Origin: an uncultured Lentisphaeria bacterium | GTDB lineage: Bacteria > Verrucomicrobiota > Lentisphaeria > Victivallales > UBA1829 | DNA length: 11,049 nucleotides | NCBI GenBank assembly: GCA_905211485.1 | Contig: CAJMAW010000105.1 | Coordinates: forward strand, 1-11,049 | Reading direction: 5' to 3' | In this document: positions 5,738-11,049 of the stretch, piece by piece | Numbering within the stretch: the first letter of the stretch is position 1 | Layout of the letters: every line of letters starts with the position of its first letter | Notes under the pieces: generated by a model | Told to the model about the DNA's origin: nothing | The model's database searches: none | What the model saw: only the letters and a program-made list of their open reading frames with translations | Position numbers and translations under genes: made by a program

Positions 5738-7111
5738 TCAGGCGGGATTCTCCGGAGAAGACGCCATCGTTACTGTTTTCGGATTCCAGTGGAGTTTTCG
5801 CTTTACCCATTCACGGACACGCTGGAATACTGCATAAAGAGCTGGGGTGAAGATAATTCCGACCATAGTTGCCAGCAGCATTCCCGAAAACGTTGTGATT
5901 CCGATGGCCTGTCTGCTTCCCGCGCCGGCGCCGCTGGCGATCACCAGCGGGAAGACGCCGAAGAGGAAACTCCATGCCGTCATCAGCACGGCGCGGTAGC
6001 GGAGCGAAGCCCCGTTGACCGCGGCTTCAAAAACACTTTTCCCGCTTTCCCGTTCCTGTTTGGAGAATTCCACCATCAGGATGGCGTTTTTCGCCGTCAG
6101 CCCGATCAGCATGACCATTCCGAGCTGGGCGTAGATGTTCAACGTGGCGCTTTCGGAGAGTCCGAGTTTTGTTCCGAGTTCGGTTCCGCAGAACCAGATT
6201 CCGCAGAGAGCGCCCAGAAGCGCCGTGGAGACGGTGAGCATCACGGGCACGGGAATCGTCCAGCTTTCATACTGTGCCACCAGGAAGAGGTAGGCGAAAA
6301 GCATTGCCAGGATCATCAGGGGGATGAGCTGTCCTTCATTCTGCTTCTCCTGATAACTGATTCCGGTCCATTCCACAAGGTAATTCGAGGGAAGTTCAAA
6401 GTTTTCGATCAGCTTCATCAGTTCTCCGGAACTGATTCCGGGAGCCGCGTCCGCATTCATTTCTGCGGCGACCATTTTATTGAAGCGCGTGATCTGATTC
6501 GGACCCACGGTGTAGCGGAGCGTCCCGACGGAGGAAATCGGCACCATTTCCCCGGAGCTGTTGCGGACTTGCAGGGAAGAGACGTTGTTGAGCGAACTGC
6601 GGTCTTCCGCTGAGGACTGGATCTTGACCTCATAGTTGTGCGCCGCCATCGTGAAGTCGTTGACGTAGATGGAGGCGAAATTCCCCTGAAGAGCATTGAA
6701 CACCGTGTCGGCCGAAAGTCCGAGACTTTCCGCCTTCTTGCGGTCGAGATCCAGGAACACCTGCGGGGTGTCGGCGTTGTAGGAGCTGTTGGCGTAGCGG
6801 ACTCTGGGATCGGCGGAGAGCTCTGTGGAAAAGCGTTTCGCCGTTTCAGAAAGTTCCGTGTTGTCGACATCGCCGATGGCGCAGAGTTCAAACGCGGCTC
6901 CTCCCGTTGCGCCGAGCCCCATGATGGCCGGCGGGGTGAAGCAGAGAATTCTTGCCGACGTGATGTGCTGCGTCCGTTTCTGGATCTGCTGAATGATGCC
7001 GTTCAGCTGGGTTTCGGGTGTTTTTCTTTTATCCCAGTGATCCAGCCGGATGAAGCCCATGGCGGCGTTTTCGCCGCTGGCGTTGATCATGGAATGTCCC
7101 GAAATCATCAT
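5738..7111 (-). CDS. RND efflux pump, C-terminal half (separated from the N-terminal half by a frameshift)
   Basis: This 457-residue frame is the second half of an AcrB/MexB-type (HAE-1) transporter. It holds the second periplasmic porter region, including EWTGISYQEKQNEGQ, and the membrane helices up to TM12. Lys341, in the segment LIGLTAKNAILMVEF, corresponds to the proton-relay Lys of TM10 (Lys940 in E. coli AcrB). RYRAVLMTAWSF carries the conserved Arg and Thr of TM11. The frame opens with ATGATG overlapping the TGA of the upstream half. Reading upstream in this frame gives GIRSV, which continues the AcrB-like sequence, so the ATG is an internal codon of an originally single gene. No clear Shine-Dalgarno precedes it. 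Reinitiation at the overlap could make it a separate chain, but whether two halves assemble is unknown. Confidence 0.85.
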   Translation of the reverse strand: MMISGHSMINASGENAAMGFIRLDHWDKRKTPETQLNGIIQQIQKRTQHITSARILCFTPPAIMGLGATGGAAFELCAIGDVDNTELSETAKRFSTELSADPRVRYANSSYNADTPQVFLDLDRKKAESLGLSADTVFNALQGNFASIYVNDFTMAAHNYEVKIQSSAEDRSSLNNVSSLQVRNSSGEMVPISSVGTLRYTVGPNQITRFNKMVAAEMNADAAPGISSGELMKLIENFELPSNYLVEWTGISYQEKQNEGQLIPLMILAMLFAYLFLVAQYESWTIPVPVMLTVSTALLGALCGIWFCGTELGTKLGLSESATLNIYAQLGMVMLIGLTAKNAILMVEFSKQERESGKSVFEAAVNGASLRYRAVLMTAWSFLFGVFPLVIASGAGAGSRQAIGITTFSGMLLATMVGIIFTPALYAVFQRVREWVKRKLHWNPKTVTMASSPENPA

Positions 7112-8916
7112 AACTGAGCGGATGCCGGGATGTCCTGGATGCTTTTGCGGAATTCCTCAAGGACGGCATCGGTACGGGCCTGGGAGGCGCTGTTCGGCAG
7201 AGAGATGTCGCACATGATCATGCCTTTGTCCTCCTGGGGGAGGAAGGCGCTGCGGGTCTGGCCGTAGAGGAGATATGCGGCGCTCAGGACGCCTCCGAAA
7301 AGAAGCAGCGTCAGAATCCCGCGCCGCACGAGCAGTTTCACGAAGAAAAGGTAAATCCCCCGGCTCCGGTCCAGAAGAGCATTGACGGGACGGAAAAACA
7401 CGGAGGGCTTCTCCGCCGGTTTGCGAAGCATGTGCGCGCAGATGACCGGACTCAGCACCATCGCCACAACGGTCGAAAGACACAGCGAAATGCACATCGT
7501 CACGGCAAACTGGATGTAGATGTTCCCGACCATGCCCCCGTAGAAGGCCAGGGGAACGTAGCAGGCGACGGTGACAAGCGTCGTGGCGATGATCGCTCCT
7601 GTGATCTGGTTCATGGATTTCAGGGCGGCCTCTTTCGGAGAGAGATTTTCCCGCACCATCAGGGCCTGACAGTTTTCCACCACCACAATCGCGTCATCGC
7701 AGAGCGATCCGATTACCAGAATCAGACCGAACATGGTCAGGACGTTGATGCTGTAATCCAGCACCAGCATGAAGGGGAAGGTCCCGAGAAGCGCAATCGG
7801 GATGGCGATGGAGGGCACCAGCGTGGCGCGCCAGTCCTGAAGAAAAAGCCAGGTGATCAGAACAACGAGGAGAAGCGCCGAAACAATTGTCGTGACAATT
7901 TCCCTCATAGAGACGTTGATGAATTCGGTCGGGTCGTATCCCACGTCGTAACTGACCCCCTCAGGAAAACGTTCCGCCCATTTGTCCAGTTCCGCCTTGA
8001 CTCTTTCCACCGTGGCGAGTGCGTTGGATTCCGGGGTCCGGTAGATTGCCATTGCGATGACTTCATCCCCGTTGAACGCGGCCTTGCCCGAATAGCTCTT
8101 CGAGCCGATTTCGACGCGGGCAACGTCCTTGAGAAAAACCACGCTCCCGTCCGAGTCGCGCCGGAGAACGATGTTTTCAAATTCCTGAGCGTCCGTCAGA
8201 CGTCCTTGCACGTTCAGCTTGTAGTTGACGTACTGATTGCTTCCTTCCGATCCGATGGTTCCGGCGGCGGCCTGGATGTTCTGGCCCTGGATGGCGGAGG
8301 TGATGTCCGAGGTCGAGATGTTCAGTCCTGCCATGCGGAGCGGGTCGAGCCAGATTCTCATGGCGTATTCTTTCGAGGACATCAGATCCGCAGAGGAAAC
8401 GCCCTCAAGCCGTGCAACAGCATCTTTGACGTTCGCATCCAGATAATTATGAAGTTCCATGATGCTCATGTGGCTTCCATCGGTCATGAAGGCGAACATG
8501 GCGAGGATATCGTTGCCGCGCTGTTCGACGGAAACTCCGGTCTGGGTGACTTCCGAAGGCAGTTTGGCTTCCGCGCGTTTGACCGCGTTCTGGAGATTGA
8601 CCATGGCGATATCGGGATCCGTTCCGCTCTGGAAAGTGACAACGCAGCGGTAGGAACCATCGTTGCTGCAGGTGGAGGTGAAATACAGAAGGTCGTCCAC
8701 GCCGTTGATCTGGTCTTCGATGGGAATGGCGACGGTCTGCATCACCACGTCCGCGCTTGCGCCTGTGTAGGAGGCAGAAACGAAGACCTGCGGAGGAGTG
8801 ATTTCCGGATATTCCGCCACCGGGAGCTTCGTCAGGGAAATGATCCCCGTCAGCACCATGATGACGCAGACGACAATCGCAAAACGCGGACGTTCAATGA
8901 AAAAACGGGAAAACAT
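7108..8916 (-). CDS. RND efflux pump, N-terminal half (frameshifted, AcrB/MexB type)
   Basis: This 602-residue frame holds TM1 (about 9-30), the first periplasmic porter and docking region, TM2 to TM7, and the start of the second porter region. The block DPDIAMVNLQNAVKRAEAKL is typical of HAE-1 pumps. Asp407-Asp408 (GSLCDDAIVVVEN) fall at exactly the numbering of the AcrB TM4 proton-relay pair. AGGAG lies 10 nt before ATG 8916, and the gene begins 22 nt after the adaptor stop, so they are co-transcribed. The frame stops at a TGA (7110-7108) after ASAQL. Adding one base in the CCCGG at 7125-7129 would read IPGIRSVMMISG and continue into the next frame, for a protein of about 1,059 residues, the normal RND length. 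RND pumps use the proton gradient to expel drugs through adaptor and outer-membrane partners. Confidence 0.9.
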   Translation of the reverse strand: MFSRFFIERPRFAIVVCVIMVLTGIISLTKLPVAEYPEITPPQVFVSASYTGASADVVMQTVAIPIEDQINGVDDLLYFTSTCSNDGSYRCVVTFQSGTDPDIAMVNLQNAVKRAEAKLPSEVTQTGVSVEQRGNDILAMFAFMTDGSHMSIMELHNYLDANVKDAVARLEGVSSADLMSSKEYAMRIWLDPLRMAGLNISTSDITSAIQGQNIQAAAGTIGSEGSNQYVNYKLNVQGRLTDAQEFENIVLRRDSDGSVVFLKDVARVEIGSKSYSGKAAFNGDEVIAMAIYRTPESNALATVERVKAELDKWAERFPEGVSYDVGYDPTEFINVSMREIVTTIVSALLLVVLITWLFLQDWRATLVPSIAIPIALLGTFPFMLVLDYSINVLTMFGLILVIGSLCDDAIVVVENCQALMVRENLSPKEAALKSMNQITGAIIATTLVTVACYVPLAFYGGMVGNIYIQFAVTMCISLCLSTVVAMVLSPVICAHMLRKPAEKPSVFFRPVNALLDRSRGIYLFFVKLLVRRGILTLLLFGGVLSAAYLLYGQTRSAFLPQEDKGMIMCDISLPNSASQARTDAVLEEFRKSIQDIPASAQL

Positions 8917-8938
8917 CTCTTTTCTTCTCCTGGGGGGT

Positions 8939-10216
8939 TCATTCCTTGGTTCCGGAATTCTGATTCTCCGGGGGCTGATTTCCGTTTCCGGACTGCTGCT
9001 CTCCGTTTGACCGCATGTCCGGGAGGATGGTTATGCCTTCGATCACCTTGTGGGTGCCGTCGGTCACAATGAGGTCTCCGGGAGTCAGACCGGAGAGGAC
9101 AATCTGATCCTCTTCGCTTGCGCGGCCGAGGACAATCCGGCGTTTCTCCGCCCGTTTCCCTTCTCCGAGAAACCACACATACGCTCCATCGGCGTCGTGC
9201 TGCACGGCGGTCATGGGCACGCAGCTGCGCTTCAGCCCGTTTTTCTTGGCTATGGTGACTGTGACGGTGCTGTTGGGAATGAGTTTGCCTTCCGGATTTT
9301 CAAAGAGGGCGTAGATCTGGACCGTGTCGGTATTCTGGTTGGCCTCGTAGTTCATGAGTTCGACCTTCCCGTTCAGTGGATACTTCGTGCCGTTGGAAAG
9401 AAGAACGGATATTTCTGCGTCTTCCTTCAGGCTTTTCAGCGTTCCGAAATTCGTCAGGAAATCGCGGGTGCTGATGGAAAAGCGGACCCGGATCGGATGA
9501 ATCTGAAACAGCGTGATCAACGTGCCGGAGGAGGGAGTCAGATAATTCCCGACCGTATAATTCGTGGCTGCGACAATCCCGTCAATGGGAGCTTTGATCG
9601 TGCAGTCGCTCAGGTCCTGCTCTGCGGACATCAGCTCCGCTTCGGCGGCCTTCTGGGAGGCGCGTTCAGAGTGAAGTGTGCTTTCTGCGTTTTCCAATGT
9701 ATCGCGGCTGACTGCCTGGCGTTCATAAAGCGTTTTATTCCGGAGATAGTTCTTTTCCGCATAACTGACTTTTGCCTTGCACTGCGCCACCTGTGCTTCG
9801 GCATTTTTGACGGCGGCCTGATATTTGATGTCGTCGAGCCGGTAGAGCATCTGATCCTTCCGGATTCTGTCTCCGTCTTTGAACCCGATTTCAAGCAGTT
9901 CGCCCGAGACGCGTGGAACAATCCTCACAATTTGCGGAGACTGGACAAGCCCTGTGTAACTGCTCCTTTCTATATCCTCTTTTTCCCTGACGCTGTCCAC
10001 AGGGACGCTTACCGTGAGATTCATCCCGCCTCCCTGCGGGGCACCCGAAGGCGCAGCTTCCGTTTTCTCTTTTCCTCCTCCGGCTTTATCCCCTTCCGGT
10101 TCTTGCGCATGAAGAAGTCCCGGAAGGGCGAAAACGGCGGCCGAAAGAAGGAGGGTTGCTTCCAGAATCCCTTTCCCGGATTTCTGAAGAGAGGATGGTT
10201 GATTCGTTTCTTTCAT
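8939..10216 (-). CDS. RND efflux periplasmic adaptor (membrane fusion protein)
   Basis: A 425-residue AcrA/MexA-type adaptor linking the inner-membrane pump to an outer-membrane channel. A Sec signal with hydrophobic core near residues 17-33 ends in LLHAQ, with likely cleavage after Ala37. No lipobox Cys is visible, unlike AcrA. The lipoyl half RVSGELLEIGFKDGDRI (about 102-118) is followed by an alpha-hairpin rich in Ala, Glu and Lys (about 131-204) and the second lipoyl half CTIKAPIDGIVAATNYTVGN (205-224). Beta-barrel and membrane-proximal regions then follow. The last 25 residues are a Gln/Asn/Gly tail. ATG 10216 (MKETNQ) is chosen for AGGAG 10 nt upstream; the frame is open to 10276, but the longer start would precede the promoter-to-leader region. 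The RND gene follows 22 nt downstream, and no outer-membrane partner gene is present. Confidence 0.93.
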   Translation of the reverse strand: MKETNQPSSLQKSGKGILEATLLLSAAVFALPGLLHAQEPEGDKAGGGKEKTEAAPSGAPQGGGMNLTVSVPVDSVREKEDIERSSYTGLVQSPQIVRIVPRVSGELLEIGFKDGDRIRKDQMLYRLDDIKYQAAVKNAEAQVAQCKAKVSYAEKNYLRNKTLYERQAVSRDTLENAESTLHSERASQKAAEAELMSAEQDLSDCTIKAPIDGIVAATNYTVGNYLTPSSGTLITLFQIHPIRVRFSISTRDFLTNFGTLKSLKEDAEISVLLSNGTKYPLNGKVELMNYEANQNTDTVQIYALFENPEGKLIPNSTVTVTIAKKNGLKRSCVPMTAVQHDADGAYVWFLGEGKRAEKRRIVLGRASEEDQIVLSGLTPGDLIVTDGTHKVIEGITILPDMRSNGEQQSGNGNQPPENQNSGTKE

Positions 10217-10275
10217 AATGGCTTTGCTCCTGTGTTTCCTGTTCTGGGGGGATGTCCCGTATGTTTCACAATGCA

Positions 10276-10304
10276 ATTATACTTCTGTAAAATGTAAAAA
10301 TGAA
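10276..10304 (-). promoter_or_regulatory. Promoter of the adaptor-pump operon
   Basis: An exact TATAAT (10281-10276, minus strand) is preceded by a 17-bp spacer and TTCATT (10304-10299), a weak -35. A start near 10269 gives a leader of about 50 nt to ATG 10216. It lies just past the marR stop, so the pump genes can be transcribed separately from the regulator. The spacer contains the tandem TTTTACATTTTACA on the minus strand. I see no strong palindrome identical to the dyad in front of marR. Confidence 0.65.
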
Positions 10305-10314
10305 CCGCAGCCTG

Positions 10315-10971
10315 TCAGCTGAAATCCTTCACGGATGATCGGCAGGCTCCGGACGGATCAGAGGATGAAATGCCGGATCTCTGCAGCAGCTTTCCTTTCT
10401 GCATCCCCGTGGGGACGGTCTTTCCATGCCGGGAGCTTCCGGAGGAAGAAGAGGGGATGGAGGAAGAGGGGATGGAGGAAGAGAGACGGGGTTTCCCTTT
10501 GCGCGGAGCCGTTTCCGTTTCCTGCTGTGTCAGGAGAGACCAGAGTCCCTTGTTGAAGAGGCAGCTGACACGTACGAAAGTTTCCTTGTCCTCCTGCGGC
10601 ACTTGGCAGAGCAGACGGTCAAAGAGCGCTTTCCCCGCCCGGTTGTGATGCCGGATCATTTCTCTGGAACGCGGAGTGAGCTCCAGATAATAGGAACGGC
10701 GGTCCGATTCGGAGGGAATCCGCCGGATCATATCGTGTCGGACGATCCGGTCGATCAGTTTTGATGTCGCCGCGGGGGAAAGCTGCAGAAGCTGTCCGAG
10801 CTGTTTGATCGTCAGACGCGAGGGGACGGAACGGGCCACCAGAATCAGCACCCGGATCTGGGCGATTGAGAGATCCGGATCCGGCTCTTTCGCCGATTTC
10901 CCCTTCCGCGCAAGTTCCAGCAAAGCCGCTGAGATCTGAAGCTGGTTGTCCAGGAAATTCTCTATTCTCAT
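10315..10971 (-). CDS. MarR family transcriptional regulator with Ser-rich C-terminal extension
   Basis: A 218-residue protein. The first 155 or so residues form a MarR unit: dimerisation helices at both ends, a winged helix-turn-helix at about residues 50-100, and the wing motif SDRRSYYLELT (89-99), the usual DxRxxxxxLT. Such proteins are dimeric repressors of efflux or stress genes released by small ligands. The gene precedes the adaptor-pump genes on the same strand, so it likely controls them. Family members usually have 140-160 residues. Here about 60 more follow, Ser/Pro/Gly-rich, with SSSIP twice and then SSSSG, encoded by a 15-bp tandem repeat. The tail looks disordered and unrelated to known domains. 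ATG 10971 has only a weak AAGG about 10 nt upstream, inside a dyad that may be an autoregulatory operator. Confidence 0.9.
   Translation of the reverse strand: MRIENFLDNQLQISAALLELARKGKSAKEPDPDLSIAQIRVLILVARSVPSRLTIKQLGQLLQLSPAATSKLIDRIVRHDMIRRIPSESDRRSYYLELTPRSREMIRHHNRAGKALFDRLLCQVPQEDKETFVRVSCLFNKGLWSLLTQQETETAPRKGKPRLSSSIPSSSIPSSSSGSSRHGKTVPTGMQKGKLLQRSGISSSDPSGACRSSVKDFS
10448..10483. repeat. 15-bp tandem repeat inside the marR tail
   Basis: The plus-strand unit GAAGAGGGGATGGAG occurs twice exactly (10448-10462 and 10463-10477) and is followed by a partial third copy (10478-10483). The period is a multiple of three, so gain or loss of units would keep frame. On the coding strand it specifies the SSSIP-type residues. 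Its purine-rich composition resembles the noncoding tracts elsewhere in the window. Confidence 0.8.
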
Positions 10972-10978
10972 TTTTTTT

Positions 10979-11003
10979 GCGCCTTTATAATATTTAAGGG
11001 CGC
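10979..11003. promoter_or_regulatory. Dyad in front of marR, likely promoter/operator
   Basis: A 25-bp dyad has perfect GCGCC/GGCGC ends and partial symmetry inside (9 of 12 position pairs match). The centre contains TATTAT/TATAAA on the minus strand, a plausible -10, although no good -35 is apparent. The dyad overlaps the weak AAGG ribosome-binding region and ends 8 nt before the marR ATG. This is where an autorepressing MarR dimer would bind, but binding is inference. The remaining bases to 11049 contain no visible gene. Confidence 0.5.
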
Positions 11004-11049
11004 CTCTATTTATTTGAGGGGGAATTGAGTTTGTAACAGGAAAAAGAAT

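Noticed and set aside
7108..7131. Programmed ribosomal frameshift in the RND gene
   Set aside because: No slippery heptamer or obvious downstream structure was seen at the joint; a one-base loss or sequence error is simpler.
7432..9072. 546-codon plus-strand open frame opposite the RND gene
   Set aside because: It mirrors the RND coding sequence, with an Asp/His/Arg-rich composition and no recognisable domain.
9050..10297. 415-codon plus-strand open frame opposite the adaptor gene
   Set aside because: It is antisense to a clear membrane fusion protein and lacks any domain signature.

Overview
The window looks like chromosomal DNA of a Gram-negative (outer-membrane) bacterium. It carries ExbB/ExbD inner-membrane energy-transduction genes and an RND drug-efflux pump with its periplasmic adaptor. 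The genes are GC-moderate and the long spacers are AT-rich or purine/pyrimidine-skewed. No gene fixes the lineage. The protein style is compatible with the PVC superphylum (for example Lentisphaerota), but that is a weak guess. Every gene that can be supported is on the minus strand; the long plus-strand open frames lie antisense to conserved genes.

Layout by coordinate: (1) 1-996, the start of an exbD/tolR gene cut by the window edge, overlapped by exbB/tolQ. (2) 997-1376, an empty AT-rich spacer with clustered dyads. (3) 1377-1719, an unusual tRNA locus. An intact tRNA-Asn(GUU) on the minus strand faces an exact 31-nt inverted copy of its own 5' half. Between them lie four tandem 11-bp repeats and a nested hairpin, which resembles the attachment end of an integrative element without its integrase. 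(4) 1765-2349, noncoding, ending in a bidirectional terminator. (5) 2350-5292, a nucleoside 2-deoxyribosyltransferase-like gene directly behind a full-length glycogen/starch phosphorylase gene with a good sigma70-type promoter. (6) 5378-5737, noncoding, with strong polypurine/polypyrimidine hairpins. (7) 5738-10971, a MarR-type regulator, then a membrane-fusion protein, then an AcrB-type RND pump.

The marR-MFP-RND block reads as a drug-efflux module: a wHTH repressor upstream, a promoter with an exact TATAAT between repressor and adaptor, then adaptor and pump 22 nt apart. No outer-membrane TolC-type gene lies in the window. The RND gene is broken by one missing base near 7125-7129 into two open frames that meet at a TGA/ATG overlap. 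Apart from that lesion it is full length, with the proton-relay residues in place.

Points most worth a second look are the tRNA-Asn half-copy with its 11-bp repeats, the split RND gene, the MarR protein with a Ser-rich tail encoded by a 15-bp tandem repeat, and purine/pyrimidine hairpins sharing the motif CTTCCCCATCC in several spacers. I see no convincing wholly new multi-gene system.
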